A DNA stretch of 62,975 nucleotides. Origin: a virus. Of the stretch, positions 45,128-52,423 are shown piece after piece. The number at the start of each line of letters is the position of its first letter. Position 1 is the first letter of the stretch. Position numbers and translations under genes: made by a program. The DNA lies in IMG/VR virus record IMGVR_UViG_3300022929_000018, positions 1 through 62,975 of that record; one strand, given 5' to 3'. The notes below the pieces were generated by a model that worked only from the letters and a program-made list of their open reading frames with translations, made no database searches and was not told the origin of the DNA.

Positions 45128-46116
45128 ATTTTATACCTCGCATTTAACGGTTCTGCATATGCTTGTGCTTGATCTGATATTTTCTTCAAATCATACAAAT
45201 GACAGAACTTCATAAGTCTTACACCAACTTGACTTATATTTTTATCTGCTTCAATTGCTGTACTGATTGTGCTTTCTATCTTTTCTTTTACTTCACTAGG
45301 TTGTGCAGTAAGATCAATAATAGTTTTGTTACGTTCATAATCTTCTAGTACACGATGTTCTTCACCGTTATGATCAACCCAACGTTGTAGCATCAAGTTA
45401 TTCCAATTAAAGCCTTTAGTTTGTCTATCAGCAAACGCCTCTAGCAAACCAACTTTGTTCTTAGTGCCTTTCTTACGTACACCTGGATATGCACTAAACA
45501 CATTATCACTTGTGTCACCACGCATACATTTTTCAAACAACATCCATTCTGGATCTACTACCTTAGGTAGTTTTGTTTTCTTATCAATTACTAGTTCACC
45601 TTTCTTATCAAAGAAACCTTCTGTAGTTGTAGTTACTTCTTGTACACCATTATACAGTCGACAGTTCGGAGCAATTAACTGCTGGAAATCTGTATCAGTG
45701 CTAATAATAACGTGATCACTATCTGGATGTGCTTGTACCCAACCTGCAATAAGATCATCTGCTTCTAGTTCATTGTGTTGCAGAACAGTACAGTTAGTTT
45801 TGTCAGAAACAAAATCTTTAAATGTATCAAATGCTTCCCAGAATACTTTATCTTCTTCTTGCTGTTGTTCTGTTAATGCATCACGTGCAACCTGTCTATT
45901 ACGCTTGTATGGCTCATAATGATCTTTACGCCAACTACGTCCTTCAAGACAAAAGATAACGTGTGTACCATTGAAGTCTTGCCAAGCCTTCTTAATACTA
46001 TTCAATGTAATATGGAAAGCCATACCCAACTTAATATCTGCATCGCCATTTATAACGTGTCTTGCACGAAAGAACGTGTTTGCTGTATCAACTATGATGT
46101 GCGTCATTTTACTCAT
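45124..46116 (-). CDS. rnh: T4 RNase H-like 5'-3' exonuclease
   Basis: A 330-residue member of the FEN-1/T4 RNase H/T5 exonuclease group. The acidic metal sites are visible: IIVDTANTFFRARH at the N-terminus, FCLEGRSWRKDHY with the basic arch segment YKRNRQ, ELEADDLIAGWVQ, ISTDTDFQQL, and MRGDTSDNVFSAYPGV leading into the helix-hairpin-helix. It removes RNA primers and 5' flaps during lagging-strand synthesis. Length is close to T4 RNase H (305). It lies downstream of queE in the same direction and overlaps both neighbours by a few bases. Confidence 0.88.
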   Translation of the reverse strand: MSKMTHIIVDTANTFFRARHVINGDADIKLGMAFHITLNSIKKAWQDFNGTHVIFCLEGRSWRKDHYEPYKRNRQVARDALTEQQQEEDKVFWEAFDTFKDFVSDKTNCTVLQHNELEADDLIAGWVQAHPDSDHVIISTDTDFQQLIAPNCRLYNGVQEVTTTTEGFFDKKGELVIDKKTKLPKVVDPEWMLFEKCMRGDTSDNVFSAYPGVRKKGTKNKVGLLEAFADRQTKGFNWNNLMLQRWVDHNGEEHRVLEDYERNKTIIDLTAQPSEVKEKIESTISTAIEADKNISQVGVRLMKFCHLYDLKKISDQAQAYAEPLNARYKI

Positions 46117-46453
46117 TTTCTCTTTTCACGGAACTGATATCTAAAGACCCAGTTTCCAACGGTCCTCCGTAGTCGCCATCGACTACTACATTTGCACAAA
46201 GTTCTCTAAACCAACGATCAACTACTTCTTCGTCTGGATCATTTTCAACTCCATACCCTTGTTGTTTTAATTGTACTATAAAATACTGGTTCCAGTCAAG
46301 TTCAAAGAAGCCATTTCGAACATTTTCTTTGTTAACGTGTGTATTCAACACGCCCACCCAAGGTTCTTTTTTCTTTGTAGCAACTTCTTTATCACTTAGT
46401 CCAGGCTTCTTTTCTGCTTTACCTTTACCAAATAAGTTTTTTATAAAGTCCAT
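46109..46453 (-). CDS. Unassigned acidic protein
   Basis: A 114-residue protein, ATG 46453 with AGGAAAA upstream. A Lys-rich N-terminus (IKNLFGKGKAEKK) leads into EPWVGVLNTHVNKENVRNGF, FFELDWNQYFIVQLKQQGYG and DPDEEVVDRWFRELC. I recall the WVGVLNT..N...G.FELDWN pattern from hypothetical proteins of T4-like phages. No function assigned. It lies between queE and rnh. Confidence 0.6.
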   Translation of the reverse strand: MDFIKNLFGKGKAEKKPGLSDKEVATKKKEPWVGVLNTHVNKENVRNGFFELDWNQYFIVQLKQQGYGVENDPDEEVVDRWFRELCANVVVDGDYGGPLETGSLDISSVKRENE

Positions 46454-46461
46454 AACTTTTC

Positions 46462-47376
46462 CTATGTTCCGATAGCATTACCAAACAAGTATACGTGTAC
46501 CCTTGCGGCTACATTATATCCACGTTCGAATGCCATCTTAGCAACTGCTCCGGCTGTTGCTGTTTGTTCTTCTTCTCTAGCACCAACTGGCATTACCCAA
46601 ACAGGATAATCAACCCCTTGTGCTTTAAATTGTGCGATAGCATCTTCCATCTCATCCCACTGTTGTTGTTCGGAACCTACAACAAACTTTAATTGTCCTT
46701 TATCAGACAATGTTCTGTATTGTGCTACTGCTTCAGGCTTAATTGCTTTCTTAGCAGTTTCGCCTGCTACACTCCATAACTTAGGAGATACACTAAAGAA
46801 CAGTTCGATATCATCATCTGCTTCTTTAGTCCAGTAGTCAATAAATTCTTGTTTTAGCGTTTGTGTACCATTAGTTTCAAATGTTACACTAGCAGGCATA
46901 TTGCCCATACGTTTAAATTCTCTCATAATACCAATGAAGGCATCTTGTGCGTGTTTCATAAGTGGTTCGCCACCTGTAACGCAAAAGTGTTGTCTTTGTC
47001 CTGTAACAGGATGTAAAAACTTACCTTCTGGATTACTATCTGTTTTAAGTGTATCAATAATTTGTTGTGCTAGTTCGACAGCAGTCTTTTGCCCCATTAG
47101 ATGTTTAAACTTCTTACTCCAAGTGTAACTGCTATCACAACCTTTATCCCATACAGGCAAGTCTTCTACACGTTCTACTGTGCTTGTATCAAACTTTTCA
47201 AACGGCAAATCATATGTATCAGGATTTGTAGGATCTATCTGTCCAAAGCCATTACACTGTAAATTGCATAAGAAGAAACGTATCCAAGCAGTAGGCACAC
47301 CAGTATAGTGTCCTTCACCTTGAATACTGTGAAAGATTTCGCTGTAGTAATACTTTTTATCAGTTGCTATCGTCAT
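46462..47376 (-). CDS. queE: 7-carboxy-7-deazaguanine synthase (radical SAM)
   Basis: 304 residues from ATG 47376; a longer frame to 47472 overlaps the AbrB-like gene and lacks support. QueE features: YYSEIFHSIQGEGHYTGVPT (residues ~10-29), CNLQC (C37, C41), GCDSSYTW (C80), VTGGEPLM (133-140) and FETNGT. QueE converts 6-carboxytetrahydropterin to 7-carboxy-7-deazaguanine, a precursor of preQ0. The third cluster Cys is separated from the second by 38 residues, whereas the common motif is CX3CX2C, so an insertion splits the motif. A consensus sigma70 promoter ends 8 nt before the ATG and no ribosome site exists, so the message is probably leaderless. It belongs with folE, the QueD-like gene and the DpdA-like gene. 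Confidence 0.85.
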   Translation of the reverse strand: MTIATDKKYYYSEIFHSIQGEGHYTGVPTAWIRFFLCNLQCNGFGQIDPTNPDTYDLPFEKFDTSTVERVEDLPVWDKGCDSSYTWSKKFKHLMGQKTAVELAQQIIDTLKTDSNPEGKFLHPVTGQRQHFCVTGGEPLMKHAQDAFIGIMREFKRMGNMPASVTFETNGTQTLKQEFIDYWTKEADDDIELFFSVSPKLWSVAGETAKKAIKPEAVAQYRTLSDKGQLKFVVGSEQQQWDEMEDAIAQFKAQGVDYPVWVMPVGAREEEQTATAGAVAKMAFERGYNVAARVHVYLFGNAIGT

Positions 47377-47572
47377 TGTGTTTATTATACGCTTTCTTAA
47401 TGGATTTGTCAACCTCTTTAGTAAGTGAAAACGTACCATCAAAGTTGTCTGTCCAAACCAAATCGTCTCCAATATCCCAGCCCATTTGGTTTAGTAATTC
47501 AGTGGGGATAGGAAGAACCAGATCTTTATTTTCCGGATCTTCCTCTAATTTTATTTGATATGTCTTATTCAC
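47360..47572 (-). CDS. AbrB/MazE-like small protein
   Basis: About 70 residues from GTG 47572 (TTG 47575 is adjacent and in frame). YQIKLEEDPENKDLVLPIPTE, then LLNQMGWDIGDDLVWTDN and FSLTKE give the swapped-hairpin beta pattern L.IP.ELL...GW..GD.L.W of AbrB/SpoVT-type DNA-binding or antitoxin domains. Such small proteins are common in T4-like marine phages. The 3' part of this gene carries the queE promoter. Confidence 0.6.
   Translation of the reverse strand: MNKTYQIKLEEDPENKDLVLPIPTELLNQMGWDIGDDLVWTDNFDGTFSLTKEVDKSIKKAYNKHNDDSN
47384..47412 (-). promoter_or_regulatory. Consensus sigma70 promoter for queE
   Basis: On the minus strand TTGACA (47407-47412), a 17-nt spacer and TATAAT (47384-47389) match the sigma70 consensus exactly. 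It lies inside the AbrB-like gene. The predicted start of transcription falls on or next to the A of the queE ATG (47376), so queE would be read from a leaderless RNA early, by host polymerase. Confidence 0.75.
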
Positions 47573-47774
47573 CAAAATGCTTGTCCAGCATTTCTAGTCT
47601 ATCGTTCGCTTGTGCCATCTTATCTAACTCTTTTTGGATAGTTTCAATGATGTCACTGTGTTCGCCAATACCAACTACTTGTTGCATATAAACTTCGATG
47701 TTGGCCTTATGCAATTCGATTTCTGCTTCTGCGTGTTTCCTTGCAGCATTGATTAATGTTTGTTTCAATGTCAT
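47565..47774 (-). CDS. Small helical protein
   Basis: A 69-residue all-helical protein in an ATGA overlap with the HIT gene, with AAGGAAGGA upstream. TLINAARKHAEAEIELHKANIEVYM and DIIETIQKELDKMAQANDRLE would form two coiled-coil helices. I recall similar short proteins next to AbrB-like genes in marine T4-like phages. Function unknown. Confidence 0.55.
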   Translation of the reverse strand: MTLKQTLINAARKHAEAEIELHKANIEVYMQQVVGIGEHSDIIETIQKELDKMAQANDRLEMLDKHFGE

Positions 47775-48154
47775 AGTCCTTCCTTGTAGTTTTGTTTTGA
47801 TGGAATGACGCCTCTAACGCCTCCTCGCGGATCTTCCATATCGCCATCTCGACGGAAAATTAAATGAACGTGTGGATAGTAACAAGTTTGTCCTGCACTT
47901 TGTCCCATATTTATTCCCACGTTATAACCTGTTATGTTGTTTTTTTCTGACTTAATATTATCGTTACCCATTGTAAGTGCAAAGTTAAAACATTTTAAAA
48001 TGTTTTCTTCTGTATTTTGTTTTGGTACAACTAGAGTATGTCCTTCTGTGACAGGGTAAATGTCATTGTATACTACAAATTCTCTAGTATCAATTTCTAC
48101 ATCTGTCCAAGGTGCTCTACCATCTTGTTGCGCCTTTTCAAGTGTATCTATCAT
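47771..48154 (-). CDS. HIT-family nucleotide hydrolase/transferase
   Basis: A 127-residue HIT-fold protein. Core: FVVYNDIYPVTEGHTLVVPK, then QSAGQTCYYPHVHLIFRR. The usual signature is H-x-H-x-H-x-x after GQS; here the first His is Tyr (YPHVHL), while the next two (including the catalytic middle His) remain. HIT proteins cleave nucleotide phosphoramidates or dinucleotide polyphosphates. The ATG directly follows the upstream TAA with GGAGAG 7 nt before. A role in nucleotide clean-up is likely. Confidence 0.75.
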   Translation of the reverse strand: MIDTLEKAQQDGRAPWTDVEIDTREFVVYNDIYPVTEGHTLVVPKQNTEENILKCFNFALTMGNDNIKSEKNNITGYNVGINMGQSAGQTCYYPHVHLIFRRDGDMEDPRGGVRGVIPSKQNYKEGL

Positions 48155-48388
48155 TTATGCTCTCCACTCTTTTACATTTGCCATATCAGGTCCTTTACTT
48201 TGAAACTCCATACCGTAAATAGAACCAATATACATACCTGCTGACTTTTTATATTTAAGGACTAGTCTATTGCCAACAATAAAAACTTCCATCATATTTT
48301 CTTCTTTAAACATACCAATACTAGCATTTTCTTTTTTGCCAGTCTGTACGTTTTCAATTTCAACAAATGTATCTGTAGTTACTCGCAT
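48155..48388 (-). CDS. Small unassigned protein
   Basis: A 77-residue protein, ATG 48388 with GGAGA 7 nt upstream. It is beta-rich: DTFVEIENVQTGKKENASIG, MEVFIVGNRLVLKYKKS, GMYIGSIYGMEF. I recognise no family; a small beta-barrel is possible. It sits between the PRTase and HIT genes in a tightly coupled run. Confidence 0.55.
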   Translation of the reverse strand: MRVTTDTFVEIENVQTGKKENASIGMFKEENMMEVFIVGNRLVLKYKKSAGMYIGSIYGMEFQSKGPDMANVKEWRA

Positions 48389-48945
48389 TTATATTCTCCA
48401 ACATTTTCCCAGGGGTAAACTAACCAAACATCTTCTTCGGCTTTGTTAACTATATCACAACAGTAATTAACTAGTCCGAACTCACTTGCCATATTCTCTG
48501 TTAGCGTTGCAAAGCGAACATTGTTTGCCCACACCTGCTCCCATAGAGGTGAATTAGGTAAACAATTTTTCTGCCAATCATCTCTGATCCAATTAAATGT
48601 TGCACCTGTATCATTAATATCATCTACGATTAGAATGTTTTTACCAAGTGGTTTATTTTTAAACTCTCCCATTTCAGGAGCATAAGAACCTTCATCATCG
48701 TAACCGTATGCATCTTCTGACATCCAAGCATTGCTTTCACTATCACAATCATCATCACGTAAACTTACTTTAAGTGCTTCACAACGTATCCCTGTCATAT
48801 TACTTAGTATAGTAGCAGGGACGTTTCCGCCTCTAGTAATGCCTACAATATAATCAGGTGTCCAATTATCTGCATACATCTTATTTACAATGCTAACGCA
48901 CATATTTTCAACGTCAGCCCAACTATAATATTTCTTTTTAACCAT
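48379..48945 (-). CDS. Type I phosphoribosyltransferase (XGPRT-like)
   Basis: 188 residues from ATG 48945, with AAGGA 6 nt upstream; a longer frame to 49104 overlaps the cupin gene. The PRPP-binding loop is KNILIVDDINDTGATFNWIRD, and the upstream DYIVGITRGGNVPATILSNM gives the R-G-G loop typical of xanthine/guanine or similar purine PRTases. Such enzymes salvage bases to nucleotides with PRPP. An acidic insertion (DDDCDSESNAW, YGYDDEGSY) separates the two motifs. In this setting it could salvage guanine or handle deazaguanine, but the base is not inferable. Confidence 0.75.
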   Translation of the reverse strand: MVKKKYYSWADVENMCVSIVNKMYADNWTPDYIVGITRGGNVPATILSNMTGIRCEALKVSLRDDDCDSESNAWMSEDAYGYDDEGSYAPEMGEFKNKPLGKNILIVDDINDTGATFNWIRDDWQKNCLPNSPLWEQVWANNVRFATLTENMASEFGLVNYCCDIVNKAEEDVWLVYPWENVGEYKCE

Positions 48946-49435
48946 TACGTCCTTCCAAGTATTGTTCATTGTGTACCCAACGGTACCCACGTTCTTCAAG
49001 TTCACCTTTTCCATTAAAAGGTAAAAAGCCCCACTCCTTTTCTTTTTTGCCCATATAGAACAAACTCCAACAAGGAATTTCGTTTCCGTCTTTGTCTTTT
49101 GCAAGTTCTAACCAGTGTAGGTCATCTGCTTTTCTAAATCTAAAATGTCCAGGACCACGCCATACTCTAGTTGCACCAACTACTCCGCCTGTAGTATCAT
49201 TGTATACAGGAATGTGTTCATAGTACCCACCTTTCAAAATAAGTGTAGCATATGACCACGGATGGTCGTGCAATACATCTTCATCGCTTACCATTACCTT
49301 ATGCAGTGTAATGTTAAACGGAAAGTTCTTTCTGTCTTTTAAAAATATATAATAGCGATCAAGATATGGAATAGTACCATCTCTATCATATATTGTACGC
49401 TTACGTCCTAGTTTATCTAGTAACTTAAGAAACAT
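48938..49435 (-). CDS. Cupin-like protein
   Basis: A 165-residue protein, ATG 49435 with GAGG 6 nt upstream. ITLHKVMVSDEDVLHDHPWS, YATLILKGGYYEHIP, VWRGPGHFRFRKADDLHWLEL and PCWSLFYMGKKEKEWGF trace a cupin barrel: HDHPW supplies the metal His pair, the later GHFRFRKADDLHWLE the second motif. I know such DHPW cupins as unassigned proteins of T4-like marine phages. The reaction is unknown. It is translationally coupled to the PRTase gene. Confidence 0.65.
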   Translation of the reverse strand: MFLKLLDKLGRKRTIYDRDGTIPYLDRYYIFLKDRKNFPFNITLHKVMVSDEDVLHDHPWSYATLILKGGYYEHIPVYNDTTGGVVGATRVWRGPGHFRFRKADDLHWLELAKDKDGNEIPCWSLFYMGKKEKEWGFLPFNGKGELEERGYRWVHNEQYLEGRNG

Positions 49436-49850
49436 TAAAAACCTCTTCGTTCAAATATCTATTCAGCTCACCATCAGTTGGTTGTACGCTGTAATTATCC
49501 TTGAAAAATATCTCATAACTATCAGAACCATATTTTCCAATTCCATATAACATAGTAGCATCATTTCCGTCCCAAGTCAAGTAATCTTTTGACATTCTAC
49601 GAATACGATGTTCACGTATATTAACCATTCCTAAAGGTTTGATTATTTCTTTTATAGTTTCTGGTAAACTATTTAGGTAATGCATAGGTGTAGGACATAA
49701 GTTAAACAGCACAGGAAGTACACGTTTAACCTGTTTTCTATTTGTTTGGTTTAAACAAATTACACCGACCATATGTTGCCAAGAGCCATCTATCTGCTCT
49801 TGCACCATTAGGTCATCACGCAATGGTTGTCCAGGGTCGTAAGTTTGCAT
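49425..49850 (-). CDS. HhH-GPD DNA glycosylase, MBD4-like catalytic domain
   Basis: A 141-residue stand-alone HhH glycosylase domain. MVGVICLNQTNRKQVKRVLP (residues ~28-46), IKPLGMVNIREHRIRRMSKD, and MLYGIGKYGSDSYEIFF (100-116) with QPTDGELNRYL closely follow the MBD4 C-terminal domain (LNRT.GK, L.PLGLY..R, GIGKYGNDSYRIF, HPEDHKLNKY). The D110 in YGSDSYEIF corresponds to the catalytic Asp; the Lys of bifunctional enzymes is absent, so a monofunctional glycosylase is expected. MBD4 removes T or U opposite G. Here it could repair deaminated bases or cut host or competitor DNA. It overlaps both neighbours. Confidence 0.7.
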   Translation of the reverse strand: MQTYDPGQPLRDDLMVQEQIDGSWQHMVGVICLNQTNRKQVKRVLPVLFNLCPTPMHYLNSLPETIKEIIKPLGMVNIREHRIRRMSKDYLTWDGNDATMLYGIGKYGSDSYEIFFKDNYSVQPTDGELNRYLNEEVFNVS

Positions 49851-50013
49851 AGATATTTTTTACTTTCTCGTTATATTCATCTTCGTTAACACTGAGATTA
49901 TTAAGATGTCTCATCCAAATAATTCTCATATCTTCAGGAAGTTTCTTATTTTTAAGAACCTTCTCGATAGCCGCTTTACGCTGGTTCTGTTTCTTTTCCG
50001 AATATTGTTCCAT
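49816..50013 (-). CDS. Small basic helical protein
   Basis: 65 residues from ATG 50013, with AAAGGA 8 nt upstream; an earlier in-frame Met at 50040 lacks a site. It is mostly helical and basic (QYSEKKQNQRKAAIEKVLKN, MRIIWMRHLNNLSVNEDEYN). It overlaps the HhH glycosylase start by 35 nt, so both are probably translated together. No family recognised. Confidence 0.5.
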   Translation of the reverse strand: MEQYSEKKQNQRKAAIEKVLKNKKLPEDMRIIWMRHLNNLSVNEDEYNEKVKNIYANLRPWTTIA

Positions 50014-50206
50014 AGAATGGTTCCTTTGGCATATTAGCACGTGATAATCTAACTTTGTGTGGTGTAAGATTATGTCGTTCTGTCATATCTAAAAGTTTAA
50101 TGCCTCTTAGATTGTACATAAGTGCTTCGTTAGGGGTTAATATTTTAATATCGTTTTGTGTCTTTTGTGGTTGCACAGCATATACTCTTTCTTTATTGAG
50201 GTCCAT
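49976..50206 (-). CDS. Small unassigned protein
   Basis: A 76-residue protein, TAATG overlap with the membrane protein gene and GGAGA upstream. It reads NDIKILTPNEALMYNLRGIK, MTERHNLTPHKVRLSRANMP and PFYGTIFGKE. The SRANMPKEPFYGTIFG end looks like a conserved peptide seen in marine phage hypotheticals. Function unknown. Confidence 0.5.
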   Translation of the reverse strand: MDLNKERVYAVQPQKTQNDIKILTPNEALMYNLRGIKLLDMTERHNLTPHKVRLSRANMPKEPFYGTIFGKETEPA

Positions 50207-50427
50207 TATACAATCTCCTCAACTATTCCAAGAATCTCTGCAAGAACAAATGCAACACCTGCAATTAAAATCCAGAAGCCCCAGTCATTTGCACCTAGAT
50301 AATAACCTCCTAGTGCAAGTGAAATACCTGCTCCTATTCTTACAACACTTTTAATTAAACTAATATAAAAATGTCCTAAGCCTGGATCTTTGGCTGCTGG
50401 AACGTAAACTCTTTCTGGTATTGGCAT
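50206..50427 (-). CDS. Small membrane protein, two transmembrane helices
   Basis: A 73-residue protein, ATG 50427 with AAGGAG 6 nt upstream. After a short polar N-terminus (PIPERVYVPAAKDPG), two hydrophobic segments at about 27-45 (RIGAGISLALGGYYLG) and 49-68 (WGFWILIAGVAFVLAEILG) predict a helical hairpin. It is a possible inner-membrane effector or superinfection factor; no motif decides this. Confidence 0.6.
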   Translation of the reverse strand: MPIPERVYVPAAKDPGLGHFYISLIKSVVRIGAGISLALGGYYLGANDWGFWILIAGVAFVLAEILGIVEEIV

Positions 50428-50436
50428 AATTACTCC

Positions 50437-51126
50437 TTATCTATCACAAGCATATGATTGCTGTAATTTAATGTTATCCATAAACTCTTTCTTAGTAGCC
50501 GCATCGTCTTTGAATGCGCCTTTGAGTACGGTAGTTTGTGTAAGTGAACTATGTGCTTTAACACCTCTGTTTTCAACGCAACCGTGTGTTGCTTGTACAT
50601 ACACACCTAAGTGTTCTGCACCTGTTGCTTTTTGTATTTCACGAGTAATATCATTTGCAAGTTCTTCTTGCAATGTACCACGTTCAGCACACCATTGTGC
50701 AATACGTGTATACTTAGACAATCCAATTAGTTTGTCTGCGGCAATAATGCCAATGTATGCAACGCCTCTTACAATTTGATGATGATGTGAACACATACTT
50801 GTAAGTTCTGAACGTACTACTAGCATACCTTCATAACGTGAAGCACTGTCATTTGGAAATGCTGTCGCACCAGGCATAGGATCATAACGTCCTGCCATTA
50901 GTTCATTGATATACATCTTTGCAAGACGTTTACCAGTTCCTATACTGTTTGGATCGTTATGTCTGTCAATTACAAGTGCATCTAGTACACCTTCAAACTT
51001 TTCAGTGGCTTCTTTGATAAGTTGTTCTTTTTCGCCTTCAAAAATAAAATCACTGATATTATCGCCTGCCCAATATCTAGTTTTTGTGTCTTGTAAGCGT
51101 TTTGCTATTTCTTCGTATTTTTTCAA
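50437..51126 (-). CDS. folE: GTP cyclohydrolase I
   Basis: A 229-residue FolE. The zinc ligands are C112 and H115 in MCSHHH and C183 in GCVENRGV, matching E. coli C110, H113 and C181. SKYTRIAQWCAERGTLQEEL and the adjacent HLGVYVQATHGC complete the active site. It converts GTP to dihydroneopterin triphosphate, the entry to 7-deazaguanine (and folate) synthesis. The start is TTG 51126 with CGGAGA 5 nt upstream; no in-frame ATG occurs near the N-terminus. With queE, the QueD-like gene and the transglycosylase gene it points to 7-deazaguanine, not folate, as the product. Confidence 0.9.
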   Translation of the reverse strand: MKKYEEIAKRLQDTKTRYWAGDNISDFIFEGEKEQLIKEATEKFEGVLDALVIDRHNDPNSIGTGKRLAKMYINELMAGRYDPMPGATAFPNDSASRYEGMLVVRSELTSMCSHHHQIVRGVAYIGIIAADKLIGLSKYTRIAQWCAERGTLQEELANDITREIQKATGAEHLGVYVQATHGCVENRGVKAHSSLTQTTVLKGAFKDDAATKKEFMDNIKLQQSYACDR

Positions 51127-51165
51127 TTTAATCTCCGATGTTAACGCAGTGGATTGCGCATATTA

Positions 51166-52206
51166 TTAATGTAGCACGTCTAGTAAACCTTTGCAACTAA
51201 AATATTCTCCATTTAGTTTGGCTACTTGTTTATTTAGGCTTGGAAGATAGTTTTTGTAATTTTCCATATAATCAATAACTTTGGCTACTACTTTATCCTT
51301 GTGTAATTTGTAAGATTCGAAAGAATCAGTCCATTCACTTGGATATTTAAAGTCATCAATTGCCATTTCACTATAACTTAATCTATCTGGAACCATAGGT
51401 AATGAACCTACTACTGCACCCTCATACCAACTTATACCTAGTGTTTCTTGTAAGTTAGCACTGAATACTAGTTTAGACTCTCCTAATAGATTATGATACT
51501 CATTCTTATTTAGGTTATGTTCTTGACAAACTACCCAATTGTACTGTGTAAGTGTGTCTGCTAAGTCACGAAATATGTTCAATTGTTTTTCCGGAGCAAG
51601 TCTGTGCGGAAACAAAACAGTATCCTTTTTGTCCATATGCTTATAAGGAGTAAGTGTGTTATCCATATATTCAAATGGCCAACCTGTCTTTACAACCTTG
51701 CTTTTATCTAAGTCTGGAAAGGACTTAAAGAACATATCGATGTGGAAGTCACTTGCATAAAAATTATGATCATAACAATCATACATACTACGTTCTGCAT
51801 TTCTAACCCACGGAGCATCGCCTATAAGTCTACCTAAAAAATCTTCAGGATCATAACTACCGGCGTGCCACATACCACCTATTTTTATTTTAACACCTAG
51901 TAACTCTGCCATATACTTTAATTGTATTACAGTAGGATTCCAAGCATCTGTGTATAGGAAGTAGTCTCCGTCTTTTACTTCGCCATTACAAAATGCTTCT
52001 GCAATCTGTGCTTGTTGATTGCTTTTGTAAACATTAGTGCCGCCGAAGTTGAGGAACGCCCCAGGTGTAGTTGCCTGTGGCGTATCCCCTCCGCTAATAA
52101 CTTTAACATTGTGGCCAGCAGACTTTAGAACTTTAGGAAACTCAGTTTTCCATTGTTTTGTGTAACGTGTTTCTACTGCTTCTAAGTCAACTAACCAAAT
52201 GTTCAT
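51166..52206 (-). CDS. GT-B glycosyltransferase (GT4-like)
   Basis: A 346-residue protein, ATG 52206 with AAAGGAAA upstream. The N-terminal Rossmann half contains GHNVKVISGGD; the C-terminal half has VLFPHRLAPEKQLNIFRDL and KLVFSANLQETLGISWYEG, then AVVGSLPMVPDRLSYSEM. The E-x(7)-E-like region with LGI.WYE is the nucleotide-sugar site of GT4-type retaining enzymes. The 3' end leaves a 39-nt gap to folE. It lies between the QueD-like gene and folE, so a sugar on a modified base is conceivable but not shown; modification of host or virion glycans is the alternative. Confidence 0.75.
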   Translation of the reverse strand: MNIWLVDLEAVETRYTKQWKTEFPKVLKSAGHNVKVISGGDTPQATTPGAFLNFGGTNVYKSNQQAQIAEAFCNGEVKDGDYFLYTDAWNPTVIQLKYMAELLGVKIKIGGMWHAGSYDPEDFLGRLIGDAPWVRNAERSMYDCYDHNFYASDFHIDMFFKSFPDLDKSKVVKTGWPFEYMDNTLTPYKHMDKKDTVLFPHRLAPEKQLNIFRDLADTLTQYNWVVCQEHNLNKNEYHNLLGESKLVFSANLQETLGISWYEGAVVGSLPMVPDRLSYSEMAIDDFKYPSEWTDSFESYKLHKDKVVAKVIDYMENYKNYLPSLNKQVAKLNGEYFSCKGLLDVLH

Positions 52207-52208
52207 TG

Positions 52209-52409
52209 TTATTTCCTTTTGTTAAAATTTCTACCACGCTTCTTATAGTGGTTATTGTTCCGCTTGGTAAATGCACGCCACTCTCTACTAGAGTTGTTGT
52301 ACAAATTTTTCTCATCGAATGGCAACCATTCAAAACGACAAAAATCACGGAACTTATCAAGGTCATTGAACACCTTGACAATCTTGGGATTGTCTGCAAA
52401 ATAAGACAC
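52209..52409 (-). CDS. Small basic protein
   Basis: A 66-residue protein from GTG 52409, with AAGGAGA 6 nt upstream. YFADNPKIVKVFNDLDKFRDF and CRFEWLPFDEKNLY are followed by a Lys/Arg/Asn-rich tail (KRNNNHYKKRGRNFNKRK). I recall short proteins with this DL..FRDFCR...F.E..LY layout from marine T4-like phages. The basic tail suggests nucleic acid contact. Function unknown. Confidence 0.6.
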   Translation of the reverse strand: MSYFADNPKIVKVFNDLDKFRDFCRFEWLPFDEKNLYNNSSREWRAFTKRNNNHYKKRGRNFNKRK

Positions 52410-52423
52410 TGTAATCTCCTTTT

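Noticed and set aside
45455-45715. Plus-strand frames inside the minus-strand replication block (for example opposite RNase H and the polymerase)
   Set aside because: No ribosome sites, no sensible composition, and they lie fully within well-supported genes on the other strand.
48945-49104. N-terminal extension of the phosphoribosyltransferase up to 49104
   Set aside because: The extension lies inside the cupin gene, has no ribosome site, and ATG 48945 has AAGGA at proper distance.
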